DNA of 64,000 nt, taken from Flavobacterium potami. GTDB lineage: Bacteria; Bacteroidota; Bacteroidia; Flavobacteriales; Flavobacteriaceae. Under the pieces are notes generated by a model. The model worked only from the letters and a program-made list of their open reading frames with translations, had not been told where the DNA came from and made no database searches. Where the stretch lies: assembly GCF_020026915.1 (NCBI RefSeq), contig NZ_JAINUY010000008.1:224602-288601 (forward strand), written 5' to 3'. The translations under genes were made by a program, and so were the position numbers. Of the stretch, positions 35,022 to 43,249 are shown in pieces; the stretch's first letter is position 1, and every line of letters starts with the position of its first letter.

Positions 35022-35046
35022 CCAAAAACAATTAACTCATAACAAA

Positions 35047-37710
35047 ATGAAGAAAATGAAAAATTGGTTACTTACCGGACTATTTTTTATGATAGTTTCA
35101 ACCGTATTTTCTCAAGGAAAAGTGACTGGTACAATTACCGACGGAACAGGTTCATTACCAGGAGCAAACGTAGCGATCAAAGGATCATCTACAGCAACTT
35201 CTACAGATTTTGATGGTAAATTTACAATTACATCACCATCAAACACAGGAGAACTTGTTATCTCTTTCTTAGGGTACAACGTTCAAACTGTGAAATTTAA
35301 TGTATCAAATGGTGCAACTACAAACCTAGGAACAATCGTTCTAGTTTCTGATTCTAATGAATTAGGAGAGATTGTTGTAATGGGTAAAGGAATTATTGAC
35401 TTAGCGAAAGACAGAAAAACGCCTATCGCTGTTTCTACAATTAAAGCTGCTGATATCCAAGCAAAAATTGGTACTGCTGACGTTACTCAAACAATGGTAA
35501 ATACACCATCTGTATACGTTGCAGGACAAGCAGGAGGTTACGGTGATTCTAGAGTAAACGTTCGTGGATTTGCTCAAGATAATACCGCTTTCTTATTGAA
35601 CGGTCAACCAATCAACGGAATGGAAGATGGTAAAATGTACTGGTCAAACTGGTCTGGTATGTCTGACATTGCAAATGCTATCCAAATTCAAAGAGGTTTA
35701 GGATCATCTAAATTAGCAATTTCTTCTGTTGGAGGTACTGTTAACTTTATTACAAGAGCTACTGAAAAACAAGAAGGTGGTTTTGTTTCATTAGGTGTTG
35801 CTAATGACAATTATTTCAAAACTACTGCAACATACAATACAGGTGTGAATGCAAAAGGATGGGGAACAAGTGTTATGCTTTCTCACTGGCAAGGTGATGG
35901 TTACAATGATGGAACAAGAGGTGAAGGTCAAACTTACTTCGTTTCTGTTGGATACAAAGCTAACGACAAACACAGCTTCAACTTCTTATTGACTGGAGCT
36001 CCACAATGGCACGACCAAAACTTTACAAAATCTATCGATAGTTATTTAAAATACGGAAGAAAGTATAACAATAACTGGGGAACTCAAGGAGGAGAATACA
36101 AATCTGAGAGAACTAACTACTACCACAAACCAGTTGCTAACTTAAACTGGGATTACGATATCAGCGACAAAACACAACTTTCTACTGTATTATACGGATC
36201 TTGGGGACGTGGTGGAGGAACTGGAAACTACGGTACTAAACCAGCCACTCCAGCAGGAGGTCAAATTAACTTTGATGGAATCCTTGCTAGCAATCAAGCT
36301 ATCGTTAATGGTACAGGAAATGCTGATGGTAGAAGTACAAACGGAGCTTACGTAATCAGAGCTAGTGTTAACAACCACGCTTGGTACGGTTTAGTTTCTA
36401 ACTTGAAAAATCAACTTACTGACAATTTAGCTTTAAATGTTGGTCTTGATTTAAGAACTTACAAAGGAACACACTTCAGACAAGTTTCTGATTTCATGGG
36501 ATTATCAAGCTGGACAGATACAAGAAATCTTAAAGATGGTAATAGTAACCCAAGTGGTACAATGAAAAGCAATTACGTTACTCAAATGGGAAGAGCTTTA
36601 CCTTGGCCAGCAACTTTCAACACAATCGGTGAAGATCAAAGAATTGATTACGATTACGGAGAAACTATTTCTTACGGAGGTGTATTTAGCCAATTAGAGT
36701 ATTCTAATGATAGCTTCTCTGCATTCTTCCAAGGATCTCTTTCTAACCAATCTCACCAAAGAGAAGACAGATTTGATTATTTACCACAAAATCAAAAATC
36801 TGAAAAAGTTAACAATGTAGGATACAACGTTAAAGCTGGTACTAGCTACAAATTTGCTGAAAACCACAGTATTTATGCAAATGCAGGTTACTACAGCCGT
36901 CAGCCATACCACGACAATATCTATTTGAACTTTACTAATGCGGTAAACCCATTAACATCGAACGAAAAAATACTTGGTCTTGAAGCTGGTTACACTTTTA
37001 CTTCAAAATTCGTATCTGCAAGTTTAAATGCTTACAGAACATCTTGGAAAGACAGAGTTACAACTACATCTACTACTGCTACAGCAGCTGATGTTACTAA
37101 ATACCCATCTTTAACATTAGGTGATATTATTTACAGAACTAATGAAGGTGTTGAGCAAGTTCACAACGGTATCGAGTTAGATTTTACTGCAAAACCAATT
37201 CAAGCTCTTAGCTTAACAGGATTCTTATCTGTTGGTGACTGGCAATACAAAGGTAACGTAGTTACTACAACAAGAGACGAAAGTTTATCTACTTTAGACA
37301 GAGCACAACAAGATGTTGATGGTGGAAAAGTAGGAGATGCTGCTCAAGTAACTTACGGTTTAGGATTCAGATATGAAATCGTTAAAAACCTTTCTATCGA
37401 TTCTGACTGGAGATACTATGACAAATTATATTCTAACGTTGGTGCTGTAAAAAATAACTTAGAGTTACCAAGTTATGATCTAGTTGATGCAGGTATCTCA
37501 TACAAATTGTTTATCGGTAAAGGAAAACACGATTCAATCGGTTTCAGATTTAACGTAAACAACGTATTTGATGAAGTTTATCTTTCTGAGTTAACTACAG
37601 CTACTGCTACAACAGCAACTTCAACTAACTACAAAGGAATCAATGTTGCAAATACAGGATTCTTTGGTTTAGGAAGAACTTGGAACTTTAGCTTACGTTA
37701 CAACTTCTAA
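35047..37710 (+). CDS. TonB-dependent receptor with CarboxypepD_reg-like N-terminus
   Basis: This 887-residue outer-membrane receptor has a signal peptide (ending VFSQG), a carboxypeptidase-regulatory-like domain (GKVTGTITDGTGSLPGANV to about residue 105), and a plug domain with DSRVNVRGFAQDN near 172 and IQIQRGLGSSKLAISSVGGT. A 22-strand barrel follows and ends in WNFSLRYNF. It imports an unknown ligand using TonB energy. No SusD-type gene follows, so it is more likely for a metal chelate or small nutrient than a glycan. Codon use and the strong terminator suggest good expression. Confidence 0.92.
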   Translation: MKKMKNWLLTGLFFMIVSTVFSQGKVTGTITDGTGSLPGANVAIKGSSTATSTDFDGKFTITSPSNTGELVISFLGYNVQTVKFNVSNGATTNLGTIVLVSDSNELGEIVVMGKGIIDLAKDRKTPIAVSTIKAADIQAKIGTADVTQTMVNTPSVYVAGQAGGYGDSRVNVRGFAQDNTAFLLNGQPINGMEDGKMYWSNWSGMSDIANAIQIQRGLGSSKLAISSVGGTVNFITRATEKQEGGFVSLGVANDNYFKTTATYNTGVNAKGWGTSVMLSHWQGDGYNDGTRGEGQTYFVSVGYKANDKHSFNFLLTGAPQWHDQNFTKSIDSYLKYGRKYNNNWGTQGGEYKSERTNYYHKPVANLNWDYDISDKTQLSTVLYGSWGRGGGTGNYGTKPATPAGGQINFDGILASNQAIVNGTGNADGRSTNGAYVIRASVNNHAWYGLVSNLKNQLTDNLALNVGLDLRTYKGTHFRQVSDFMGLSSWTDTRNLKDGNSNPSGTMKSNYVTQMGRALPWPATFNTIGEDQRIDYDYGETISYGGVFSQLEYSNDSFSAFFQGSLSNQSHQREDRFDYLPQNQKSEKVNNVGYNVKAGTSYKFAENHSIYANAGYYSRQPYHDNIYLNFTNAVNPLTSNEKILGLEAGYTFTSKFVSASLNAYRTSWKDRVTTTSTTATAADVTKYPSLTLGDIIYRTNEGVEQVHNGIELDFTAKPIQALSLTGFLSVGDWQYKGNVVTTTRDESLSTLDRAQQDVDGGKVGDAAQVTYGLGFRYEIVKNLSIDSDWRYYDKLYSNVGAVKNNLELPSYDLVDAGISYKLFIGKGKHDSIGFRFNVNNVFDEVYLSELTTATATTATSTNYKGINVANTGFFGLGRTWNFSLRYNF

Positions 37711-37730
37711 TAAGAACCATAATAAATAAT

Positions 37731-37770
37731 AAAAACGGCATTGACTTTTAAGTTTAATGCCGTTTTTTTA
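37731..37770 (+). terminator. Terminator after the TonB receptor
   Basis: AAAACGGCATT / AATGCCGTTTT stem with an inner ACTTTTAAGT palindrome and T-run. Confidence 0.85.
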
Positions 37771-37813
37771 TAGCCTTTTTTGTTATATTTGTTTCAAACA
37801 AAAAACACCGTTT

Positions 37814-38236
37814 ATGTATAATTTTCTACAAAAATTCCACTCTGGATGGGCTTATTTGGCATTACTGCTTTTGCTTGTTGCAGTTGTCAATGCAATCATC
37901 GGAGTAACATCAAAAAAAGAGTTTACAGCTAAAGACCGTAAAATTGCTTTATTTGCTTTAATTGGTACTCATACGCAGTTATTAATTGGTTTAATACTAT
38001 ATTTTGTTTCTGCAAGAGGTTTTGCGGTATTAGGACAAATGTCTAATGCAGAATTAAGATTAACCTCTTTAGAACACCCACTAATTAACCTTATTGCCAT
38101 TGTCCTAATTACAATTGGATGGTCTAAACATAAAAAATTGATTAATAGCGAAGCTAAATTCAAAACCTTTGCTATATTTTACGGTTTAGGATTATTACTT
38201 ATTTTGAGTAGAATTCCGTGGAACCTTTGGTTCTAG
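37814..38236 (+). CDS. Small four-TM membrane protein
   Basis: This 140-residue protein has four hydrophobic helices (about 12-32, 45-65, 80-105, 115-135) with short charged loops (KKEFTAKDRKIALF; KHKKLINSEAKF). Conserved His residues in or near helices (HSGW, GTHTQ, EHPLINL) recall small cytochrome-b-like membrane proteins, but haem binding is not shown. I start at the ATG at 37814; the longer frame begins inside the preceding terminator. Confidence 0.75.
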   Translation: MYNFLQKFHSGWAYLALLLLLVAVVNAIIGVTSKKEFTAKDRKIALFALIGTHTQLLIGLILYFVSARGFAVLGQMSNAELRLTSLEHPLINLIAIVLITIGWSKHKKLINSEAKFKTFAIFYGLGLLLILSRIPWNLWF

Positions 38237-38248
38237 AAAATACCAATT

Positions 38249-38276
38249 AAAAGCCCTTCCTACGGGGCTTTTTTTA
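38249..38276 (+). terminator. Terminator after the four-TM protein
   Basis: AAAAGCCC / GGGCTTTT stem with an 8-nt loop and seven T. Confidence 0.8.
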
Positions 38277-38327
38277 TCTCGGCATATTATTTGTACAAAC
38301 TCCCCCAAGTCTGAAAAAAAATAACCC

Positions 38328-38819
38328 ATGAGAAATAAAAAAAACATTTTATTCGCCACAATCGCTTTCACTTTAATTAGCGGCTTTAGCTATGTCATAA
38401 GCCAGACCAAACCTACAACAGACCCAAAAATCTCTCAAGACACTGTTAAAAATGTAAGACCAGCTTTAATTCCGCTGCCAGTGGATTCTGTTTTTACTGA
38501 TAAAGGATTAAAACTTAAACCATACAAAAAAAACGCACATGCCTCCTACTACGCAGATCGTTTTAATGGAAAAAGAACCGCTAACGGAAGCAGATTTAAC
38601 AACAACAGCTACACTGCAGCTCACAAAAAACTTCCTTTCGGAACGAGAGTCAAAGTAACCAACGAAGCAAACGGAAAGTTTGTTATTGTAAAAATTACCG
38701 ATCGCGGTCCGTTTGTAAAAACACGCGAGATCGATTTATCTAAAAGAGCTTTTATGGACATTACCAAAAGTAAAGGTGCCGGAGCAATGAAAGTAACAAT
38801 CGAAACTATAGTAGAATAA
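38328..38819 (+). CDS. RlpA-like septal/rare lipoprotein (DPBB domain)
   Basis: This 163-residue exported protein has a signal-anchor segment (about 5-25) and a double-psi beta-barrel of the RlpA family: ASYYADRFNGKRTANGSRF, AAHKKLPFGTRVKVTN, and VKITDRGPFVKTREIDLSKRA with the conserved Asp. RlpA proteins bind or cleave denuded peptidoglycan at the septum. There is no Cys lipobox and no SPOR domain. Confidence 0.88.
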   Translation: MRNKKNILFATIAFTLISGFSYVISQTKPTTDPKISQDTVKNVRPALIPLPVDSVFTDKGLKLKPYKKNAHASYYADRFNGKRTANGSRFNNNSYTAAHKKLPFGTRVKVTNEANGKFVIVKITDRGPFVKTREIDLSKRAFMDITKSKGAGAMKVTIETIVE

Positions 38820-38848
38820 AAAAATCCCGCTTTGAAAGCGGGATTTTT
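38820..38848. terminator. Bidirectional terminator between rlpA-like and dinB-like genes
   Basis: AAAATCCCGCTTT-GA-AAGCGGGATTTTT, a GC-rich stem between convergent genes. Confidence 0.88.
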
Positions 38849-38850
38849 AT

Positions 38851-39306
38851 TTAAACAAATTTTCTAATACTCATCGCGATTCCAGTATGAATCCCTTCGT
38901 GATAATTATTAAAATCTAAAGCGTCTTGCACATTTCGAAGCGTGAATCCCATGCTGGTTGTGTATTCGTTATAATCAACAAAAAGACCGCTTTCAAAATC
39001 ATTTTTTGTTTTTTCTAAAGTTGTAGAAAGCAATGCTCTGATTTCATCTACTTCTTCCTGAGAAACATCCCCTTCTGGTTTTGTTCCTTTTTTATATTTC
39101 CCAATAAAATCTTCTGAAACCATAGTTGGTAAACCAGATAATTTATAAACCAAAACTTGTTGTGAAGAAATACAATGTCCGATATTCCAAATCAAATTAT
39201 TACTGAATCCTGGCGGAATTTTATTTAATTGTTCTAAGGAATGACCATCTAAAATTTTCAAAAGGATTTCTCTAATGGTTTTGTGCACTTCAAAAACTGA
39301 ACTCAT
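38851..39306 (-). CDS. DinB-family protein
   Basis: This 151-residue four-helix protein is of the DinB/YfiT-like superfamily. Three His at metal-site positions are visible: NIGHCISSQQ near residue 57, and NYHEGIHTGIAMSIR near the C-terminus. These proteins are often thiol- or metal-dependent transferases; substrate unknown. It stands alone on the minus strand between convergent and divergent neighbours. Confidence 0.8.
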   Translation of the reverse strand: MSSVFEVHKTIREILLKILDGHSLEQLNKIPPGFSNNLIWNIGHCISSQQVLVYKLSGLPTMVSEDFIGKYKKGTKPEGDVSQEEVDEIRALLSTTLEKTKNDFESGLFVDYNEYTTSMGFTLRNVQDALDFNNYHEGIHTGIAMSIRKFV

Positions 39307-39384
39307 AATTTTATTTTTTTTCTAAAATTAATCATTTTTAAGTTTCAAATGATTTTTCTTTGTAGTCTAATAAAATTCAAAATC

Positions 39385-39732
39385 ATGGACAAAATATACT
39401 ACTTAGCCTCTTGCGATACGTGTAGAAAAATCATTAAAAGTTTACCAGAAAACAATTTGGTTTTTCAGGACATCAGACAAGATCCAATTACAGAAGAACA
39501 GCTTGAAGAAATGTATAAACTTTCTGGAAGTTACGAAGCATTATTCAGCAAAAAAGCACAATTGTATAAATCAATGGGTTTAAAAGACAAATCTTTGACT
39601 GAAGACGACTTTAAAAAATACATTTTAGAGCATTACACGTTCTTAAGTCGCCCGGTTTTTATTATTGATGGCAAAATATATATCGGCAACAGCCAAAAAA
39701 ATGTAGCCGAAGTTATAAAAGCATTATCGTAA
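39385..39732 (+). CDS. ArsC/Spx-family thioredoxin-fold protein
   Basis: This 115-residue protein has a thioredoxin fold with active-site CDTC (about residues 9-12), LVFQDIRQDPITEEQL, and SRPVFIIDGKIYIG with the cis-Pro near residue 91. It resembles arsenate-reductase-like YffB/Spx proteins. CxxC rather than CX5R near the active site argues against a typical arsenate reductase. I start at the ATG at 39385. Confidence 0.82.
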   Translation: MDKIYYLASCDTCRKIIKSLPENNLVFQDIRQDPITEEQLEEMYKLSGSYEALFSKKAQLYKSMGLKDKSLTEDDFKKYILEHYTFLSRPVFIIDGKIYIGNSQKNVAEVIKALS

Positions 39733-39799
39733 GAATTATATTAAATTAGCTGTACGAAACTGATTTACAATTTACAACACAAAGCAGCAAACTTTTAAT

Positions 39800-39807
39800 T
39801 ATCTTTG
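39800..39807 (+). promoter_or_regulatory. -7 box for the yicC-gmk-nadD run
   Basis: TATCTTTG, an exact TAnnTTTG match 20 bp upstream of the yicC start codon. Confidence 0.55.
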
Positions 39808-39826
39808 CGCCTTTATACTCAATTCT

Positions 39827-40687
39827 ATGATACAATCTATGACAGGGTTTGGCAAAGCTTCTTTGCAATTGCCTACAAAAAAAATTACGGTCGAAGTAAA
39901 ATCTCTAAACAGTAAAGGTTTAGATCTAAACGTAAGAATGCCGTCGCTTTACCGCGAAATGGAATTAGGGTTACGTACTCAGATTTCGACTAAATTAGAA
40001 AGAGGAAAAATTGATTTTGCGATTTACATCGAAAACACCGCAGAACAAACTTCTACTAAAGTAAATGTACCTGTCGTAAAATATTATATCGCGCAGTTAA
40101 AAGAAGTAAACCCTGATGCAGATGAAACTGAATTGATGAAAATGGCTGTTCGTATGCCAGATACATTAAAAACAGAACGTGAAGAAATTGACGAAGATGA
40201 TTGGGACCAGATTCAGGTAATTATTGATGAAGCGCTTCAAAATATCTTAAATTTCAGAAAAGACGAAGGCGAATCTTTAGAAAAAGAATTCAACTTAAGA
40301 ATTGGAAATATTCGCCAGTATATGAATGATACGTTGGCTCTAGATCCTGAACGCATTCAAGCCATTAAAGACCGTTTACAAAATGCCATTTCAGAATTGC
40401 AGGTTAATGTAGATGAAAATCGCTTTGAACAGGAACTAATCTATTATTTAGAGAAATTAGATATTACGGAGGAAAAAGTACGTTTAGGAAACCATTTGGA
40501 TTATTTTCTTGAAACTTTAAACGGTTCTGAAGCCAACGGTAGAAAACTTGGTTTTATCACTCAAGAAATGGGACGCGAAATCAATACCATGGGTTCAAAA
40601 TCGAATCATGCGCAAATGCAGAAATTGGTTGTTATGATGAAAGATGAATTGGAGAAGATAAAAGAGCAAGTATTAAATGTTCTTTAA
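39827..40687 (+). CDS. yicC: YicC/YloC-family endoribonuclease
   Basis: This 286-residue cytosolic protein has the family ends: N-terminal MTGFGKASLQL and C-terminal GFITQEMGREINTMGSKSNH, with a long coiled middle. YicC proteins are endoribonucleases in E. coli and B. subtilis. It is located just upstream of gmk, a conserved arrangement in many bacteria; here one small exported-protein gene lies between them. Confidence 0.93.
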   Translation: MIQSMTGFGKASLQLPTKKITVEVKSLNSKGLDLNVRMPSLYREMELGLRTQISTKLERGKIDFAIYIENTAEQTSTKVNVPVVKYYIAQLKEVNPDADETELMKMAVRMPDTLKTEREEIDEDDWDQIQVIIDEALQNILNFRKDEGESLEKEFNLRIGNIRQYMNDTLALDPERIQAIKDRLQNAISELQVNVDENRFEQELIYYLEKLDITEEKVRLGNHLDYFLETLNGSEANGRKLGFITQEMGREINTMGSKSNHAQMQKLVVMMKDELEKIKEQVLNVL

Positions 40688-40689
40688 AC

Positions 40690-41286
40690 ATGAGGTTTTA
40701 TTTCATTTTTTTCTTTTTCATAATTTTCAATTGTTTTGGTCAAGAACTATCTGAAATAAATAAAGTTTTAGAAATATCAGATACTTTAGAACATAAACAA
40801 GAAATTCGCATTTACAAAGATTATTCGATTACCAATAGTATCAATATTCTTAGAATGTTTGATGAGGGAGAAAACAATTGGAAAGTCATTATTTATTATT
40901 ATGCTAAAAGTATACCTCAGGTAACAAAAATTGACGTATTCAATTTCCCAAAAGAGAATATTGGAAAGTTAAGACCTAAAGATGCAGAATTAATTTGGCT
41001 TAATTTACTGATTACAAATATCGAATTTCTTCCGAGTATGGAATCCATAAGATATAAATTTGGCAAACCAAAAATTGATTCAGATAGGGGTGAAAGAGTA
41101 ATCTCTACATCAAAAAATTATGTTTTAGATGGAGTCGGATACAAAGTGTATGTTAGAAACGGAAAGAATACAAACAATTTTTCTTTCGATAATCCAAAAT
41201 CATATTTAAAATATTACCCAACAGTCGATGAATTAATTTCATATAATGAATTACTATCTGTTCTAGAAAAAGAATTTAGCTTTTAA
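40690..41286 (+). CDS. Exported protein of unknown function between yicC and gmk
   Basis: This 198-residue protein has a signal peptide (MRFYFIFFFFIIFNCFGQ). The mature part is of mixed strands and helices with no motif that I recognise. The start codon is 2 bp after the yicC stop, so it is translated as part of that operon. It is an accessory insertion into the otherwise conserved yicC-gmk pair. Confidence 0.65.
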   Translation: MRFYFIFFFFIIFNCFGQELSEINKVLEISDTLEHKQEIRIYKDYSITNSINILRMFDEGENNWKVIIYYYAKSIPQVTKIDVFNFPKENIGKLRPKDAELIWLNLLITNIEFLPSMESIRYKFGKPKIDSDRGERVISTSKNYVLDGVGYKVYVRNGKNTNNFSFDNPKSYLKYYPTVDELISYNELLSVLEKEFSF

Positions 41287-41310
41287 AGACAGATCACACA
41301 TAAACACACA

Positions 41311-41883
41311 ATGAACAAAGGAAAATTAATTGTTTTTTCGGCACCATCAGGATCAGGAAAAACAACTATCGTAAAACATTTACTAGGTCAGGAAGATTTA
41401 AATTTAGAATTTTCAATCTCGGCTGCATCTCGTGATCCTCGCGGGGAAGAAATTAACGGAAAAGATTATTATTTTATTTCGTTAGAAGAATTCAAAAAAC
41501 ACATTAAAGCCGAAGATTTCTTGGAATGGGAAGAAGTTTACCGCGATAACTTTTACGGTACTTTAAAATCGGAGATTGAAAGAATCTGGGCTTTAGGAAA
41601 AAATGTGATTTTTGACATTGATGTTGCCGGCGGACTTCGTATTAAACACAAATTTCCTGAACAAACTTTAGCCGTTTTTGTTAAACCACCAAGTGTTGAC
41701 GAATTGAAACGCAGATTGAAAGAACGTTCTACTGAAAGTGAAGACAAGATTAATATGCGTATTGCAAAAGCTTCTGTAGAGTTGGCAACTGCTCCACAAT
41801 TTGATGTCATTATCAAAAACTATGATTTGTCTGTAGCTTTAGAAGAAGCACATCAGTTAGTGAAAGATTTCGTTTCTAAATAG
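41311..41883 (+). CDS. gmk: Guanylate kinase
   Basis: This 190-residue enzyme phosphorylates GMP to GDP. It shows the P-loop APSGSGKTTI (about 10-19), the GMP-binding region SRDPRGEEINGKDYYF (about 41-56) and DFLEWEEVYRDNFYGT. The length is standard. Its stop codon TAG is the first triplet of a TAGTGATTAG repeat. Confidence 0.96.
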   Translation: MNKGKLIVFSAPSGSGKTTIVKHLLGQEDLNLEFSISAASRDPRGEEINGKDYYFISLEEFKKHIKAEDFLEWEEVYRDNFYGTLKSEIERIWALGKNVIFDIDVAGGLRIKHKFPEQTLAVFVKPPSVDELKRRLKERSTESEDKINMRIAKASVELATAPQFDVIIKNYDLSVALEEAHQLVKDFVSK

Positions 41884-41911
41884 TGATTAGCGCATAGTAA
41901 TTAGTCATTAG
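41881..41911. repeat. Left TAGTGATTAG arm of the second four-helix-bundle unit
   Basis: TAGTGATTAG, TAGTAATTAG and TCATTAG words in plus orientation; the first TAG is the gmk stop. The inverse words follow the next gene. Confidence 0.7.
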
Positions 41912-41925
41912 CTTAAAAAATAAGT

Positions 41926-42285
41926 ATGATAAAGTCTTATAAAGATTTATTGGTTTGGCAAAAAGGAATTAAAATAGTTTCTTTAGTTTATCAGTTAGTA
42001 AGATCATTTCCTCAAGAAGAATTATACGCGTTAACAAGTCAGTTAAAAAGAGCTTGTGTATCTATTCCATCAAATATTGCTGAAGGTTATGGACGAAATA
42101 CCGATAAATCTTTTAGTCATTTTCTAAATATATCACGAGGTTCATTATTCGAAATTGAGACTCAATTACTAATTGCAAATGATCTAGGCTTTATAAACGA
42201 TCAAAGTCTTTACAAAGAAATTTTAATTCAAATTGAAGAAGAATCAAAAATGATTAATGCCTTTTCAAAAACACTAAAAGACTAA
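41926..42285 (+). CDS. Four-helix-bundle protein (second copy of the family)
   Basis: This 119-residue protein has the textbook family motif LTSQLKRACVSIPSNIAEGY (about 37-56), followed by SHFLNISRGSLFEIETQLLI. It is a more typical member than the protein at 25940. It sits between gmk and nadD, flanked by inverted TAGTGATTAG-family arms; its TAA stop is inside the repeat word CTAATCACT. No link to nucleotide metabolism is evident. Role unknown in the family. Confidence 0.9.
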   Translation: MIKSYKDLLVWQKGIKIVSLVYQLVRSFPQEELYALTSQLKRACVSIPSNIAEGYGRNTDKSFSHFLNISRGSLFEIETQLLIANDLGFINDQSLYKEILIQIEEESKMINAFSKTLKD

Positions 42286-42342
42286 TCACTTTTTACTAAT
42301 TACTAGTTACTCTTTACTAATCACTTTTTACTAGTTACTACA
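42282..42342. repeat. Right TAGTGATTAG arm of the second four-helix-bundle unit
   Basis: CTAATCACTTTTTACTAATT, then two more rounds of CTAGTTACT / CTAATCACT. It is the inverse of the left arm at 41881 and of the left arm at 7393. Confidence 0.75.
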
Positions 42343-42345
42343 ACT

Positions 42346-42927
42346 ATGAAAATAGGTCTTTATTTCGGAACTTATAATCCAATTCATGTTGGTCATTTAA
42401 TCATTGCCAATCACATGGCAGAATATGCCGATTTAGATCAGATTTGGATGGTGGTTACACCTCATAATCCGTTAAAGAAAAAATCGACTTTATTAGACGA
42501 TCAGCAACGTCTTCAAATGGTTTTTCTGGCAACAGAAGATTATCCGAAGATAAAACCGTCTGATATCGAATTTAAATTACCTCAGCCGAGTTATACCGTT
42601 ATTACACTCGCTCATTTACAAGATAAGTATCCAACTCATGAGTTTTCATTAATTATGGGCGAAGACAATCTAAAAACGCTTCACAAATGGAAAAACTATG
42701 AAGTAATTCTAGATAATCATGATATTTATGTGTATCCGAGAATTTCTGACGAACCTGAAAATGTAGAATTAAAATCGCATCCAAAAATTCATGTTATCGA
42801 TGCGCCGATTGTAGAGATTTCTTCGACCTTTATTCGAAATAATATTAAAGAAGGAAAAAATATTCAGCCTTTACTTCCTCCGAAGGTTTGGGAATATATT
42901 GATCACAATAATTTTTATAAGAAGTAA
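42346..42927 (+). CDS. nadD: Nicotinate-nucleotide adenylyltransferase
   Basis: This 193-residue NAD-biosynthesis enzyme makes deamido-NAD from nicotinate mononucleotide and ATP. It shows the nucleotidyltransferase HxGH motif in GTYNPIHVGHL (about 8-18) and ISSTFIR near residue 158. The length is full. It converges on the nicotinamide phosphoribosyltransferase gene of the NAD island. Confidence 0.94.
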   Translation: MKIGLYFGTYNPIHVGHLIIANHMAEYADLDQIWMVVTPHNPLKKKSTLLDDQQRLQMVFLATEDYPKIKPSDIEFKLPQPSYTVITLAHLQDKYPTHEFSLIMGEDNLKTLHKWKNYEVILDNHDIYVYPRISDEPENVELKSHPKIHVIDAPIVEISSTFIRNNIKEGKNIQPLLPPKVWEYIDHNNFYKK

Positions 42928-42936
42928 AAAAAATGA

Positions 42937-43064
42937 ATTGCCTCCAGTTTTAACTGGAGGTTTTTTTATTTTCAATAATAAATGGCTTTAGCCAAAATTG
43001 CAATGGTTGGCTTAAAGCCTATATTAAAATCAATATTTTACCTCCAGTTAAAACTGGAGGCAAT
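42937..43064. repeat. Nested-palindrome element with 24-bp perfect inverted ends
   Basis: The left end is ATTG plus CCTCCAGTTTTAACTGGAGG; the right end is CCTCCAGTTAAAACTGGAGG plus CAAT, its exact reverse complement. Inside lies a second pair GGCTTTAGCCAA / TTGGCTTAAAGCC. The left end is followed by T7 and can serve as the nadD terminator. Confidence 0.8.
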
Positions 43065-43084
43065 CATCCAAATTATACGCAATC

Positions 43085-43185
43085 TTGTCATTCCGAGGAA
43101 CGAGGAATCACACTAGAATTTCCGCACAGGAATTTCTCAACCTTTGTAGAGTTTCTTGTGTGATTCCTCATTCCTCGGAATGACA
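43085..43185. repeat. GTCATTCCGAGG inverted-repeat element
   Basis: The ends TTGTCATTCCGAGGAACGAG and, inversely, CTCATTCCTCGGAATGACAA pair almost perfectly over about 28 bp (including GAATCACAC/GTGTGATTC), with a 45-bp interior. It is about 20 bp from the previous element. Confidence 0.8.
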
Positions 43186-43211
43186 AACTGAACGCAAAAA
43201 ACAAATCATAA

Positions 43212-43241
43212 AAAAAGCCTGATTTTAAAATTCAGGCTTTC
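43212..43241 (-). terminator. Terminator of the NAD island
   Basis: AAAAAGCCTGA / TCAGGCTTT stem; the A-run at the left gives a U-run on the minus-strand transcript. Confidence 0.8.
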
Positions 43242-43249
43242 TATTATAA

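Larger units (their letters stand above)
34725..35046. other. 322-bp gap between pgi and a TonB receptor gene
   Basis: It holds the pgi terminator at 34758 and the -7 box at 35014. A 75-codon frame at 34754-34981 starts inside the terminator and has a Lys/Phe-rich composition that follows from AT-rich DNA, so I do not call it a gene. Confidence 0.6.

Noticed and set aside
42937..43185. CRISPR-like array
   Set aside because: The repeats are inverted pairs with different sequences, not regular direct repeats with spacers, and no cas gene is near.
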